Source: Cupriavidus pauculus (GTDB lineage: Bacteria; Pseudomonadota; Gammaproteobacteria; Burkholderiales; Burkholderiaceae). Taken from it: a DNA stretch of 64,000 nt. The notes beneath the pieces were generated by a model. It did no database searches, was not told the DNA's origin, and saw only the letters and a list, made by a program, of their open reading frames with translations. Below, one piece after another: positions 28,367-37,945 of the stretch (position 1 is the stretch's first letter; the number at the start of each line of letters is the position of its first letter). The translations under genes and the position numbers were made by a program. Where the stretch lies: positions 248,001-312,000 of the forward strand of contig NZ_CP033969.1 of the NCBI RefSeq assembly GCF_003854935.1. Direction: 5' to 3'.

Positions 28367-31294
28367 CTACCGCCGCAGCAAACCCACCAGTTCATCCACA
28401 TCCAGCAGCGCCGCCTCGCGGCCGGTGGCTTCGTCGGCGGTGGCGTCCAGCACGCCTTCGGCCAGCGCGCGTTTCCCTTGATGCAGGTCGACGATGCGTT
28501 CCTCGATGGTGCCGGCCGTGATCAGGCGGTAGACGGTGACCGGCCGTTGCTGGCCGATGCGGTGGGCGCGGCCCATGGCCTGGTCTTCGGCGGCGGGGTT
28601 CCACCAGGGGTCGGCGATGACCACATAGTCGGCGGCCGTCAGGTTCAGGCCGAAGCCGCCGGCCTTCAGGCTGATCAGAAAGACGTCGCCCTCGCCCGCC
28701 TGGAATGCCGCCACGCGGCGCGTGCGTTCGGCGGCGGGCGTGGCGCCGTCCAGGTACTGGCAGGCCAGCCCGGCCTCGTCCAGCGGCTGGCGCAGCAACT
28801 GCAGGTAGTCGACGAACTGGCTGAAGACCAGCGTGCGATGGCCGTTGGCGGCCAGCGTGGCGGCCAGTTCGGCAAAGGCGCGGACCTTGGCGCCGGGATG
28901 CCCGGTTTCCGGCGTCGCCAGCCGGGGATCGCAGGCCGCGCGGCGCATCCGCATCAGTTGCGCCAGCACGTGGATGCGGGCGTCGGGCTCGGGCGGCGTG
29001 GCCCGCGCCCTGGCCGGCTTGCGCGGCCGCAGCAGTGCGCGTTCGGCCTCGGACAGCGCCTGGCGGCGCAGCGCCTCGTAATGGGCCGCCTCGGCCGGCT
29101 CGGGCGTGACGCGGATGACCAGTTCCGTGCGCGGCGGCAGTTCGTCCAGCACCTGCGCCTTGGTCCGCCGCAGCACGAATGGCGCGATCATCCGGCGCAG
29201 CCGCGCGCGGGGCTCGCGGGCGCCGTTGCGTTCGATGGGGTTGGCGAAATGCTCGTTGAAGCGGGCCAGCGACCCGAGCAGCCCCGGGTTGCAGAACCGC
29301 ATCACGGCCCACAGTTCCGCCAGGCGGTTTTCCACGGGCGTGCCGGACAGCGCCACGCGGCAGTCGGCCGGCAGCGCGAACATCGCCTGCGCGCGCCGCG
29401 ACGACGGGTTCTTGAACGACTGCGCCTCGTCGGCCACCACGGTGTGCCAGCCCCGCGCGCAGAAATCGCGGCGCGCCTGTTGCAGCAGGTTGTACGACAC
29501 GATGACCAGGTCCCCCGCGCCAGCCGCGCCGACGATGGCCGTGCGGTCGCCCTCGGCGTAGACATGGACGGTCAGCGTGGGCGCGAACCGGCGCGCCTCG
29601 GCCGCCCAGTTGCCGCAGACCGACGTGGGCGCCACCACCAGCGCGGGCCCGCCGGGCGCGCGCGCCACCAGCAGCGCCAGCGACTGCAGCGTCTTGCCCA
29701 GCCCCATGTCGTCGGCCAGGCAGGCGCCGAAGCCGGCCTCGGCCAGCGACATCATCCAGCGATAGCCTTCCAGCTGGTACGGCCGCAGCTCGGCCGCCAG
29801 CGCGGGCGGCGCCGGGGCGTCATGCGCGCGCGCCGCGTGCAGCCGCTTCACCCGCGTGCGGAAGTGCGCGTCGGGATCGACGCCGGCGCCGGCCAGCACG
29901 TCGTCGAGCCACGGCGTGGCCACCAGCGGCACGCGGATGCCGTCGCGCACGCCATCGCCCACGGCGGCCAGGTCGCGCAGCCGGTCGCGCAACTGGGCCG
30001 TCAGCGCCACGTACACGCCGTGGTCCATCGGGATGAAGCGGCCCGCGTGGCCGTGCGCCCACGCCACGAGCTTTTCCAGCGACAGCACCAGCCCCTCGGC
30101 CACGTGCAGTTCGCCGACCAGCTTGAACCATTCGCTGCCCGATTCCACGCTGACCGCCAATTGCGGCAGGTCGGCCGGCAGCACGCGCAGTTCGCGGCCG
30201 CGCGGCCATTCCAGGTCGATCACGCCCGGCAGGCCGGGCAGCGTTTCGATGGCCGTCAGCGCGTCCTCGGGATCGTCGAGCGTCCAGGCCAGCTCGCCGC
30301 TGGCCGGCGCCAGCTGCACCAGCCGGGGTAGCGCGTCGAAGACCTCGGCCACGTGCGCGAGTTCGGCGTCGAGTTGGCGTTCGGTGACCAGCGTCTCGCC
30401 GCCCAGCGTCGCCATCAGCTTCGCCCGGCCGTGGCCCGGCGCCAGGCGCGGCCCGAGCGGCCCCAGCGGCGTGACCACCAGCCGCAGGCTGATGCCCCGC
30501 CCCACCGGGGCCACCTCGGCGCGCAGCCGCGTTTCGGGCTCGCGCTCGCGGGCCTCGCCCGAGCTGTCGGCATGGATCTGGAAGTGCCCGGCCAGCGCCC
30601 GCAGCGTGCTGTCGAGCCGGGCCTGCGCGGTGGCGGGCACGGCCAGCCCGCCGGCCATCAGCTTGGCGGCCTCGGCCTGCGCGGCGGTGAAGCGGTACAC
30701 GCGCAGCCGGCGGGCGCCGTCCTGCAGCACGGTGATGTGGCGCAGCGCCTCGGCCTCCTGCCGGGCAGCGGCGGGCAGGAAATCCTCCATCGACTTCGCG
30801 GCGCGCAGCGGCGGCACGATGCGCAGCAGGTAGCGGTCGCCCTCGCGCACGGCTTCCAGCGCGGGCGTCGCTTCGAGCACTTCCATCGGGATCGTCGGCG
30901 CGTGGGCCAGCACCACGGCCGGGTGGCCGACCAGCGCCAGCGCCGCGGCGGCGCGGTCCAGCACGTGGCGGCGGTTGCGGGAGGTATCGCGCCGGATGGC
31001 CCGGGCCAAGCGGGCATCCCACGGCGGCAGGGCGTCATCGGCGGCCACGCGCGCCAGCGGCACGGGGCGCGGCCGGCTCCAGCCGCGCGCGCTCCACGCC
31101 TGCTCCATCGGCTCGATGGCATCCACCTCGCCGTCGGCGCCCAGCGTCAGCGCCCAGACCAGCCGGCGCGCGGCGCCCGGCTCCGGGGCGGGCGCGCCGC
31201 CGGCCAGCGCCTCCAGCGCCCCCAGCGCGTCGCGCCAGCGGTCGTCGCCGTCCGGCACGTCGGAGTCGGGGGGGCTGGGCGGGGAATGGGACAC
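28367..31294 (-). CDS. SNF2-family DEAD/DEAH helicase-like ATPase
   Basis: This is a large SNF2/RapA-like double-stranded DNA translocase of about 975 residues. The two RecA-like lobes are complete: Walker A DDMGLGKTLQ (about residues 526-535), DEAQ (622-625), SGTPVEN, the second-lobe VFSQF, and motif VI GRAHRIGQQ near 907. The first 480 residues are a poorly conserved N-terminal region. No ATG is usable: I chose the GTG at 31294 (VSHSPPSPPD) because the upstream frame runs into the divergent ilvE promoter and gene. Bacterial members of this type act in DNA repair or transcription recycling; some belong to defence islands, but nothing here suggests that. Confidence 0.85.
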   Translation of the reverse strand: MSHSPPSPPDSDVPDGDDRWRDALGALEALAGGAPAPEPGAARRLVWALTLGADGEVDAIEPMEQAWSARGWSRPRPVPLARVAADDALPPWDARLARAIRRDTSRNRRHVLDRAAAALALVGHPAVVLAHAPTIPMEVLEATPALEAVREGDRYLLRIVPPLRAAKSMEDFLPAAARQEAEALRHITVLQDGARRLRVYRFTAAQAEAAKLMAGGLAVPATAQARLDSTLRALAGHFQIHADSSGEAREREPETRLRAEVAPVGRGISLRLVVTPLGPLGPRLAPGHGRAKLMATLGGETLVTERQLDAELAHVAEVFDALPRLVQLAPASGELAWTLDDPEDALTAIETLPGLPGVIDLEWPRGRELRVLPADLPQLAVSVESGSEWFKLVGELHVAEGLVLSLEKLVAWAHGHAGRFIPMDHGVYVALTAQLRDRLRDLAAVGDGVRDGIRVPLVATPWLDDVLAGAGVDPDAHFRTRVKRLHAARAHDAPAPPALAAELRPYQLEGYRWMMSLAEAGFGACLADDMGLGKTLQSLALLVARAPGGPALVVAPTSVCGNWAAEARRFAPTLTVHVYAEGDRTAIVGAAGAGDLVIVSYNLLQQARRDFCARGWHTVVADEAQSFKNPSSRRAQAMFALPADCRVALSGTPVENRLAELWAVMRFCNPGLLGSLARFNEHFANPIERNGAREPRARLRRMIAPFVLRRTKAQVLDELPPRTELVIRVTPEPAEAAHYEALRRQALSEAERALLRPRKPARARATPPEPDARIHVLAQLMRMRRAACDPRLATPETGHPGAKVRAFAELAATLAANGHRTLVFSQFVDYLQLLRQPLDEAGLACQYLDGATPAAERTRRVAAFQAGEGDVFLISLKAGGFGLNLTAADYVVIADPWWNPAAEDQAMGRAHRIGQQRPVTVYRLITAGTIEERIVDLHQGKRALAEGVLDATADEATGREAALLDVDELVGLLRR

Positions 31295-31426
31295 GAACGG
31301 CGCGGATGGTCGGGACAGGGAACGTGCGATTGTAGAACGGCGCGCACGCCACCCCGCGTTGGCACACAAGGCCCCCCGGCTTACAATGGCGCCTTTACGA
31401 CTTTTGTTGGTGACGGGGAGACGACC

Positions 31427-32347
31427 ATGTCGATGGCAGATCGCGACGGCAAGATCTGGATGGACGGCAAGCTGATTGAATGGCGCGACGCCAAGATTCA
31501 TGTGCTGACGCACACCCTGCACTACGGCATGGGCGTATTCGAGGGCGTGCGCGCCTACAAGACCCCGGACGGCACCGCGATTTTCCGCCTGAAGGAGCAC
31601 ACGCGCCGCCTGTTCAATTCGGCCAAGATCTTCCAGATGGCGATGCCGTTCGACGAGGCCACGCTCGAAGCCGCCCAGCGCGAGGTGGTGCGCGCCAACA
31701 ACCTGGAGTCGTGCTACATCCGCCCGCTGGTCTGGATCGGCTCGGAAAAGCTGGGCGTCTCGGCCAAGGGCAACACGATCCACGTGGCCATTGCCGCCTG
31801 GCCCTGGGGCGCCTACCTGGGCGAGGAAGGGCTGGAGCGCGGCATCCGCGTCAAGACGTCGTCGTTCACGCGCCACCACGTCAACGTGTCGCTGGTGCGC
31901 GCCAAGGCCAGCGGCTACTACATCAACTCGATCCTGGCCAACCAGGAAGCCACCAGCCTGGGCTACGACGAGGCGCTGCTGCTGGACACCGACGGCTACG
32001 TGAGCGAAGGCTCCGGCGAGAACGTGTTCATCGTGCGCAACGGCGTGATCTACACGCCGGACCTGGCCTCGTGCCTGGACGGCATCACGCGCGACGCCAC
32101 GCTGACGATTGCCCGCGACCTGGGCATCGAGGTGCGCGAGAAGCGCATCACGCGCGACGAGATGTACTGCGCCGACGAGGCGTTCTTCACCGGCACCGCC
32201 GCCGAGGTGACGCCGATCCGCGAACTGGACGACCGCGTCATCGGCGAAGGCCGTCGCGGCCCGGTGACCAAGCGCGTCCAGGACGCGTTCTTCGCAGCCG
32301 TGGGCGGCACCGACGAGAAGTACAAGAAGTGGCTGACGCTGGTCTGA
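31427..32347 (+). CDS. ilvE: Branched-chain amino acid aminotransferase
   Basis: This PLP enzyme makes valine, leucine and isoleucine from their keto acids using glutamate. The 306-residue protein (E. coli IlvE is 309) has the fold IV signatures HTLHYGMGVFEGVRAY, the PLP lysine at 160 in RAKASGYY, and EGSGENVF...GITRDATLTIA. GGGGAG lies 6 bases before the ATG at 31427 (MSMADRDGKIW); an internal ATG follows two codons later. It is divergent from the SNF2 gene, 132 bp apart, and is followed 46 bp later by a small zinc-finger gene in an order common in Burkholderiaceae. Confidence 0.96.
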   Translation: MSMADRDGKIWMDGKLIEWRDAKIHVLTHTLHYGMGVFEGVRAYKTPDGTAIFRLKEHTRRLFNSAKIFQMAMPFDEATLEAAQREVVRANNLESCYIRPLVWIGSEKLGVSAKGNTIHVAIAAWPWGAYLGEEGLERGIRVKTSSFTRHHVNVSLVRAKASGYYINSILANQEATSLGYDEALLLDTDGYVSEGSGENVFIVRNGVIYTPDLASCLDGITRDATLTIARDLGIEVREKRITRDEMYCADEAFFTGTAAEVTPIRELDDRVIGEGRRGPVTKRVQDAFFAAVGGTDEKYKKWLTLV

Positions 32348-32393
32348 TCCGGCGCCATCCATCCCGAATTCCCCGCAAGACAACCGTAACATC

Positions 32394-32588
32394 ATGACGC
32401 AAACCGCAACCGTCGTCGAGATCGGCGCCGAAGACATTCCGCTGCACTGCCCCACCGGCAACACGCCGGCCTGGAACTACCATCCCCGCGTCTTCCTGGA
32501 CGTGGTGGATACCGGCGAGGTCAAGTGCCCGTACTGCGGCACCGTGTACAAGCTCAAGCCGGGCACCGTGCTCAAGGGCCACCACTGA
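32394..32588 (+). CDS. Zinc-finger CHCC-domain protein
   Basis: This 64-residue protein has the CHCC zinc-binding pattern Cys19, His30, Cys45, Cys48 (PLHCP...NYHPRVFLDV...KCPYCGTVYKL). The family includes the NDUFS6 subunit of mitochondrial complex I and many small stand-alone bacterial proteins of unknown role. It lies between ilvE and waaF on the plus strand, 46 bp after ilvE. It probably binds one zinc ion; no partner can be named from the sequence. Confidence 0.9.
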   Translation: MTQTATVVEIGAEDIPLHCPTGNTPAWNYHPRVFLDVVDTGEVKCPYCGTVYKLKPGTVLKGHH

Positions 32589-32617
32589 CCGCGGCGCCGC
32601 GACGCCAATGCTTCCCC

Positions 32618-32649
32618 ACGCCCCGGGCCGCGCACGCGCCCCGGGGCGT
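32618..32649 (+). other. GC-rich hairpin before waaF
   Basis: ACGCCCCGGG at 32618-32627 pairs with CCCGGGGCGT at 32640-32649. No T-run follows. It may be an attenuating or RNA-stabilising structure between the zinc-finger gene and waaF. Confidence 0.4.
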
Positions 32650-32700
32650 TGACATGCCCGGGCACCTCGCACAAGAAAAGGGCCGCGTACCACCCACTCC

Positions 32701-33723
32701 ATGAGAAAAGCCCTCGTTATCGCCCCCAACTGGATCGGCGACGCCCTGATGGCGCAGCCGCTGTTCGCCCTGCTCAAGGCGCGCCACCCGCGCCTGGTCA
32801 TCGACGCCCTGGCACCCAAATGGGTGGCGCCGGTGCTGGCCCGCATGCCCGAGATCGGCAAGGTATTCCCCAGCGACCTCGCGCACGGCAAGCTCCAGCT
32901 GAGCGCGCGGCTGATGTTCGCGCAGCAGCTCAAGCACGAAGGCTACGACGTGGCCTACGTGCTGCCGAATTCGCTGAAGTCGTCGCTGATCCCGTTCCTG
33001 GCCGGCATTCCGCTGCGCATCGGCTACCGGGGCGAGGCGCGCTTCGGCATGCTGAACATCCGCCACAAGAACCCGCCGCGCGACCGGCGCCCGCCGATGG
33101 TGGAACACTACGCCCGGCTGGCGCTGAAGCCCGGCGCCCGGCTGCCCGAGTCGATTCCCGATCCGCAACTCAAGGTCGATCCGGCGCGCATGGCCGCCAC
33201 GGCCGGGCGCTTCGGCATTGCCCCCGGCACCCGCGTGATCGCGTTCTGCCCCGGCGCCGAGTTCGGCCCGGCCAAGCGCTGGCCGGCCGCGCACTTTGCC
33301 GCGCTGGCGCAGATGCTGCGCCGGTCGTACCCGTACGCGCAGATCGTCACGCTGGGGTCGGCCAAGGACGCCGAGATTGCCGAGGCCATCGTCCAGGGCG
33401 CGCCGTTCGTGCGCAACCTGTGCGGCCAGACGTCGCTGGACGACGCGGTGGACCTGCTGGCGCTGTCCGAGGCCGCCGTCTGCAACGACTCGGGCCTGAT
33501 GCACGTGACCGCCGCGCTGAACCGGCCGCAGGTGGCCGTCTACGGGTCGAGCGACCCCCGCCATACGCCCCCGCTGTCACAGGCAGCGAGTATCATGTGG
33601 CTTCAACTCGAGTGCAGCCCCTGCTTCAAGCGCGAGTGCCCGCTGGGCCACCTGCGCTGCCTGAAGGAAATCGAGCCCGAAATGGTGTTCGTCGAGTTGC
33701 GCAAGCTCCTGCACCGTCCCTGA
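32701..33723 (+). CDS. waaF: ADP-heptose:LPS heptosyltransferase II
   Basis: WaaF adds the second L-glycero-D-manno-heptose to the inner core of lipopolysaccharide at the cytoplasmic face of the inner membrane. The 340-residue protein is a GT9 glycosyltransferase: the N-terminal IAPNWIGDALMAQPLF motif, then FCPGAEFGPAKRWPAAHF in the nucleotide-binding domain and the late NDSGLMHVTAALNRPQVAVYG signature are all present. The Cys-rich end CSPCFKRECPLGHLRC is typical of WaaF. The NTF2-like gene begins 10 bp after its stop. Confidence 0.94.
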   Translation: MRKALVIAPNWIGDALMAQPLFALLKARHPRLVIDALAPKWVAPVLARMPEIGKVFPSDLAHGKLQLSARLMFAQQLKHEGYDVAYVLPNSLKSSLIPFLAGIPLRIGYRGEARFGMLNIRHKNPPRDRRPPMVEHYARLALKPGARLPESIPDPQLKVDPARMAATAGRFGIAPGTRVIAFCPGAEFGPAKRWPAAHFAALAQMLRRSYPYAQIVTLGSAKDAEIAEAIVQGAPFVRNLCGQTSLDDAVDLLALSEAAVCNDSGLMHVTAALNRPQVAVYGSSDPRHTPPLSQAASIMWLQLECSPCFKRECPLGHLRCLKEIEPEMVFVELRKLLHRP

Positions 33724-33733
33724 TCCAACCAAC

Positions 33734-34174
33734 ATGCCCCGTTTCGCCCGCCTGTTCGATTCCGCCGAAGACATCGTCGATGCCTTCCGTGAAGCCATGA
33801 AATTGCGCGACGCCGATGGCGCGCTGCGGCTCTGGCTGGACGAAGACTCGATCACGTGCATCATGCCCGACGGCCAGCGGCTGATCGGCCATGACAGCCT
33901 GCGCCAGGCGTTTGCCCAGCTGCTGGAAGAGCAGCCGGTGCTGATCGACGCCATCGAGACCAGCAGCCATGCGTCGCTGGGCGTGTCGATCTTCGACGTC
34001 ACCGAGGCGCTGCGCTTTGGCGAAGGCCGCGTGGAAGCCGACCTGTTCGTGCACACCACGTACGTGCTGATGCAGAACCACGAGGGCTGGCGCCTGGCCC
34101 ACATCCACTGCAGCCCGGCCAACGCGGTGCAGGTGGCCGCCGTGGCCGCCGCGCCGGGACAGGCCCTGCACTGA
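33734..34174 (+). CDS. NTF2-like (SnoaL/DUF4440 type) protein
   Basis: This 146-residue protein has the alpha+beta cone pattern of NTF2-like proteins: an N-terminal helix (AEDIVDAFREAMKLRDADGALRLW in pieces up to LRLWLDEDS), the strand pair ITCIMPDGQRLIGHDSLRQA, and a C-terminal VEADLFVHTTYVLMQNHEGWRLAHIH strand set. It may bind a small ligand or act as a folding or isomerase-like domain; no catalytic set is evident. It sits between waaF and a YheT-type hydrolase with gaps of 10 and 5 bp, which suggests one operon. Confidence 0.82.
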   Translation: MPRFARLFDSAEDIVDAFREAMKLRDADGALRLWLDEDSITCIMPDGQRLIGHDSLRQAFAQLLEEQPVLIDAIETSSHASLGVSIFDVTEALRFGEGRVEADLFVHTTYVLMQNHEGWRLAHIHCSPANAVQVAAVAAAPGQALH

Positions 34175-34179
34175 CGCCC

Positions 34180-35238
34180 ATGCGGGCCATGCCGTTCGGC
34201 GATACGTTCCACACGCCCTGGTGGCTGCGCGGCGGCCACGCGCAGACCATCCTGCCGGCCCGCTTTACCCGCTACCGCCGCATCGGCTTCCGGCGCGAAC
34301 GCTGGAACACGCCCGACGGCGACTTCATCGACCTTGACTGGACCACCCACCCCGCCGCGCCGGACGCACCGCTGGTGGTGATGTTCCACGGCCTGGAGGG
34401 CGATTCCAACAGCCACTACGCCCAGACGCTGATGACCGCGCTGCGCGAGCGCGGCTGGCAGGGCGTGATCCCGCACTTCCGCGGCTGCTCCGGCGAGCTG
34501 AACCAGGCGCCGCGCTTCTACCATTCGGGCGATTCGGCCGAGATCCGCTGGGTGCTGCACCGGCTGCGGGACCAGTTGCGCGGCCAACCGCGCAGCGGGC
34601 CCGACCGGCCGATGCTGGCCGTCGGCATCTCGCTGGGCGGCAACGCGCTGCTGCGCTTTCTGGGCGAGGACGGCCGCGATGCCGGCTTCCTGCGCGCGGC
34701 GGCGGCCATCTCGGCCCCGCTGGACCTCGCGGCGGGCGGCGCGGCGCTGTCCAGCGGCTTCAACATGCTCTACACGCGGATGTTTCTGCAGACGCTCAAG
34801 CGCAAGTCGCTGGCCAAACTGGACCAGTTCCCGGGCCTGTTCGACCGCGACGCGATGCTGCGCAGCCGCGACCTGTACGCGTTCGACAACATCGTCACCG
34901 CGCCGCTGCACGGCTTCAAGGACACCGACGACTACTGGGCGCGCGCGGCCAGCAAGCCGATCCTGGGCGAGATCCGCATTCCGACGCTGGTGCTGAACGC
35001 CCGCAACGACCCGTTCCTGCCGGGCCGGCACCTGCCCGGGCCGGCCGACGTCAGCGCCGACGTGCTGCTGGAGCAGCCCGAACACGGCGGCCACGTGGGC
35101 TTCATGACGCCGCGTGGCGGCCTGCTGGGCCAGTTGCCGCTGCTGCCGCTGGCCGGGCACATCGACTGGCTGCCGGGGCGCATCCTGGGCTTCTTCGACA
35201 GCGTCGGCATACAGGGGGAGACATCATGGACGAGGTAG
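34180..35238 (+). CDS. Alpha/beta hydrolase of the YheT family
   Basis: This 352-residue cytosolic hydrolase has the YheT pattern: WWLRGGHAQTILP near residue 14, the oxyanion region VMFHGLEGDSNSHY, the nucleophile elbow GISLGGNA with Ser151, and a late HGGHVGF that supplies the catalytic His. E. coli YheT is a predicted esterase of the same length; its substrate is not established. The start at 34180 (MRAMPFGD) or 34189 (MPFGD) both fit. It overlaps the next gene by 13 bp, so the pair is probably translated together. Confidence 0.88.
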   Translation: MRAMPFGDTFHTPWWLRGGHAQTILPARFTRYRRIGFRRERWNTPDGDFIDLDWTTHPAAPDAPLVVMFHGLEGDSNSHYAQTLMTALRERGWQGVIPHFRGCSGELNQAPRFYHSGDSAEIRWVLHRLRDQLRGQPRSGPDRPMLAVGISLGGNALLRFLGEDGRDAGFLRAAAAISAPLDLAAGGAALSSGFNMLYTRMFLQTLKRKSLAKLDQFPGLFDRDAMLRSRDLYAFDNIVTAPLHGFKDTDDYWARAASKPILGEIRIPTLVLNARNDPFLPGRHLPGPADVSADVLLEQPEHGGHVGFMTPRGGLLGQLPLLPLAGHIDWLPGRILGFFDSVGIQGETSWTR

Positions 35239-35795
35239 TCAAGCAGGCCATGGCCCGCTGGCCCAACGTGCCGAACTGCTTCGGCTGGCTGGCGCTGGAC
35301 CGGCGCGGCCAATGGCGCATGCGCAACGAGTTCGCGCAGCAGCACGGGCTGTCGGGCGACCCGATCCGCCACGCGGCGCTGATCGGCTTCATCGAGCGCA
35401 ACTACACGCGCGACGCCCACGGCGCGTGGTACTTCCAGAACGGACCGCAGCGCGTGTTCGTGTCGCTGGCCTACACGCCGTGGGTGGCGCGGCTGCACAA
35501 CGGCGCGCTGGCCACATCGACGGGACAGGCGTTCACGCCGTCGTCATGCTACGTCGACGAGCACGGCAACGTGGTGCTGGGCGGCACCGTGGACGGCGTG
35601 CCGGGCGAACAGGCCGCCGTGCTGCACGACCACGACCTCGACGCCTTCAGCACCACCAGCGACTGGCACGGCGAAGCCTGCGGCGCCACGCTGGGCGTCT
35701 TCCACCACGACGGCCGCGACATCGACATCGAACCCATCGTCGAGGCCGAGGTACCGAAGCGGTTCGGGTTCGTCAGGGAGCCGGTGGCGGGGTAG
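35226..35795 (+). CDS. Conserved protein of unknown function (possibly DUF2946 type)
   Basis: This 189-residue protein has no catalytic motif that I can name. The N-terminus (VKQAMARWPNVPNCFGWLAL) and the central DPIRHAALIGFIERNY and YFQNGPQRVFVSLAYTPWV blocks look like a conserved betaproteobacterial family that I associate, without certainty, with DUF2946. It has no signal peptide or membrane segment and is probably cytosolic. Its start lies 13 bp inside the YheT-type gene. The late ALHDHDLDAFSTTSDWHGEACG region could bind a metal through His and Asp. The third repeat cluster follows directly. Confidence 0.72.
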   Translation: MDEVVKQAMARWPNVPNCFGWLALDRRGQWRMRNEFAQQHGLSGDPIRHAALIGFIERNYTRDAHGAWYFQNGPQRVFVSLAYTPWVARLHNGALATSTGQAFTPSSCYVDEHGNVVLGGTVDGVPGEQAAVLHDHDLDAFSTTSDWHGEACGATLGVFHHDGRDIDIEPIVEAEVPKRFGFVREPVAG

Positions 35796-35814
35796 GTTGG
35801 TGAGCCGGGGGTGA

Positions 35815-35965
35815 ATTGTAGGTTTGCTCCCCTCTCCCGCACGCGGGAGAGGGGTTGGGGGAGAGGGCGTTGAGGTTCAAATTGCGACGGATTGCAGCTT
35901 GCACCGCCGGCCCTCACCCCCAGCCCCTCTCCCGCAAGCGGGAGAGGGGAGCAAAACATCAAAGG
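35815..35965. repeat. Third cluster of the palindromic repeat family
   Basis: Two palindromes of the CCCCTCTCCCGC-n-GCGGGAGAGGGG type lie near 35829-35854 and 35924-35949, joined by TTGGGGGAGAGGGCGTTGAG and CCCTCACCCCCAGC. This is essentially one unit of the array at 12351-13030 with a different centre. It fills the space between convergent gene ends and may act as a bidirectional terminator. Confidence 0.8.
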
Positions 35966-35997
35966 GAGAGGGAAGCAACCATCGCCGCCACCGCCGG

Positions 35998-37779
35998 CTA
36001 GTTCGGCATCCCCTTGCTGTCCTGGCGGTCTTCCTTGTACTGCAGTTGCAGCTGGTGCAGCCGCGCGTCGACCTCGGACAGCGTGTAGAAGTCGCCGTCG
36101 CCGGCCTTGCGGGCGATCTGGAGCTGTTCGATGGCGGCCTGGTACGAGCCGTCCATCGCGTATTTTTCGGCCAGTGCCTGATGCTGCTGCAGGCGCTTGC
36201 CCTGGGCGGCATAGGCGCGCGCCAGCATCTCCCACCATTCCGAACGGCCCGATTCCTCGCGCGTGCGCGAGCGCAGGAACGTCACGGCGTCGTCGAGCCG
36301 GTTGGCGGCCAGCAGCGTGTCCGCGTAGGTCACGGCGGCCGCGTGCGACAGCGGGAACGCCCTGAGCGTGGCCGATGCCTGCGTCAGCGCGTCCTGCGAG
36401 CGGCCCTCGCCGCGCGCCAGTTCCACCGCCATCACGTCCAGCATCGGCGTGCCCGACGTGGCGCCGGGAATCGTGCCGTAGAGGCGGCGGGCCTCGGCCA
36501 GCGCCTTGTCGGCGTCCGCAAAGCGGCCCAGCTTCTGGCTGGCGAACGCGATGCCGTAGTACACCGCCGGCAGCCGCATGGCCGGCGCGCCGGGCACCTG
36601 GGCGCGGAAGTTGGCCAGCAGGTTGCGCAGGTCGTTGGGCGTGGGCGATTGCAGCACCGCCGCCCGCACGCGGGCAAATTCGTAGTCGGGCGTGTTGCCG
36701 ACCTTGCGCGCCGACACATGGCGCACGCGGTCCTGCATGTCGGCGATCCGCTCGGACGTCAGCGGGTGGGTGCGCACGTAGGCCGGCACCGAGTTGTCCG
36801 AGATCCCCATCACGCGCTGCAGCCGCTGGAAGAAATCGGGCATGCCCTGCGGGTCGAAGCCGGCCGCCGTCATGATCTGGAAGCCCACGCGGTCCGCCTC
36901 GCGCTCGGCGCCGCGCGAGAACGACAACTGGTTGGCAACGGCCGCGCCCTGCCCGCCCAGCGCCAGCGCCGCCGCGGCGTCGCCGCTCTTGGTGGCGGCC
37001 AGGCCCGCCAGCACCATCGACGCCAGCGCAATCCACATCGACTGGTCCTGGCTCGTGATGCCGCGCGCGATGTGCCGCTGCATCACGTGGCCGATTTCGT
37101 GGCCCAGCACCGAGGCGAGTTCCGACTCGGTATCGGACTGCACCAGCAGCCCCGTGTGCACGCCGATATAGCCGCCCGGCATGGCGAACGCGTTGATCGA
37201 CCGGTCGCGCACGCCGAACATCTCGAAACCCGTGGCGAAGGTGCCCGAACCGTTCGACCCGGCCACGTTCAGCCGCCGCGCGGCCTGCACCAGCCGGTAG
37301 CCAAGCGCGTTCAGGTAGTCGTTGAGCAGGGGGTCGGACACGTAGTCGGGGTCGCGCCGGATGCTGCGCATGATGCGGTCGCCGAGCCGCTTTTCCATGT
37401 CCGGCGACAGCGACGCCGTGGACGGATCGCCCAGGTCCGGCAACTGCAGCCCGGCGCTCTCCACCACGGTATTGCCGCTGCGCAGGCCGAATTCTGATTT
37501 CTGGCCGGCCCGGACGCTGCGGTTGAGGTTGTCGTAGACCTGGTCGCTGACGCCGCCATCGACCTGGCCATTCAGCGCGTTGTTCAGCTTGGGCGTCGGC
37601 AGCGGCGCGCCACCCTGCGCCGGCGACACCCCGGCGGCAGCCAGCCGCGCATTGGCGGCCGCCGCCGCGCCGGGCCGGGCCGGCTGCGGCGCCGACGCCG
37701 CGCCCTGCGGCCAGGCCGGCGCCGACATCGTCAGCACGAGCGCAGCCGCCAGCGCGCGCGTCGGATGTGACGCACGCAT
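35998..37779 (-). CDS. M48-family periplasmic metalloprotease, BepA-like with TPR region
   Basis: This is a zinc metalloprotease, HEIGH at residues 227-231 with the third ligand in [10 protein letters not shown] near 283-288, followed by a TPR-like helical half ([21 protein letters not shown] and later repeats). That layout matches BepA (YfgC), a periplasmic quality-control protease for outer-membrane proteins such as LptD. At 593 residues it is longer than E. coli BepA (487), mostly through an Ala/Pro-rich N-terminus after the signal peptide ([20 protein letters not shown]). I chose the ATG at 37779 for the signal peptide; 37854 is an in-frame alternative next to a TATCAT -10-like sequence. 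Confidence 0.88.
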   Translation of the reverse strand: MRASHPTRALAAALVLTMSAPAWPQGAASAPQPARPGAAAAANARLAAAGVSPAQGGAPLPTPKLNNALNGQVDGGVSDQVYDNLNRSVRAGQKSEFGLRSGNTVVESAGLQLPDLGDPSTASLSPDMEKRLGDRIMRSIRRDPDYVSDPLLNDYLNALGYRLVQAARRLNVAGSNGSGTFATGFEMFGVRDRSINAFAMPGGYIGVHTGLLVQSDTESELASVLGHEIGHVMQRHIARGITSQDQSMWIALASMVLAGLAATKSGDAAAALALGGQGAAVANQLSFSRGAEREADRVGFQIMTAAGFDPQGMPDFFQRLQRVMGISDNSVPAYVRTHPLTSERIADMQDRVRHVSARKVGNTPDYEFARVRAAVLQSPTPNDLRNLLANFRAQVPGAPAMRLPAVYYGIAFASQKLGRFADADKALAEARRLYGTIPGATSGTPMLDVMAVELARGEGRSQDALTQASATLRAFPLSHAAAVTYADTLLAANRLDDAVTFLRSRTREESGRSEWWEMLARAYAAQGKRLQQHQALAEKYAMDGSYQAAIEQLQIARKAGDGDFYTLSEVDARLHQLQLQYKEDRQDSKGMPN

Positions 37780-37945
37780 GGCTGGCACGGCGGGAGAGAC
37801 GGCGCGGGCGCTCGACCGGTCGGGCAGGCGGCGAGGCCATGAAATCTTTGGCATGTTGCTATGATAGCGGCCTCCGGGTGGCGTTCCCATCGGGCAAGTC
37901 CCGGCGTGGCCCACGGCACCCGGCCGGCGTTTTCGGCCCCTTTTT

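Noticed and set aside
31295-32464. N-terminal extension of the SNF2 gene to an ATG at 32464.
   Set aside because: It would run fully antisense through ilvE and adds a His/Ala/Gln-rich sequence without family likeness.
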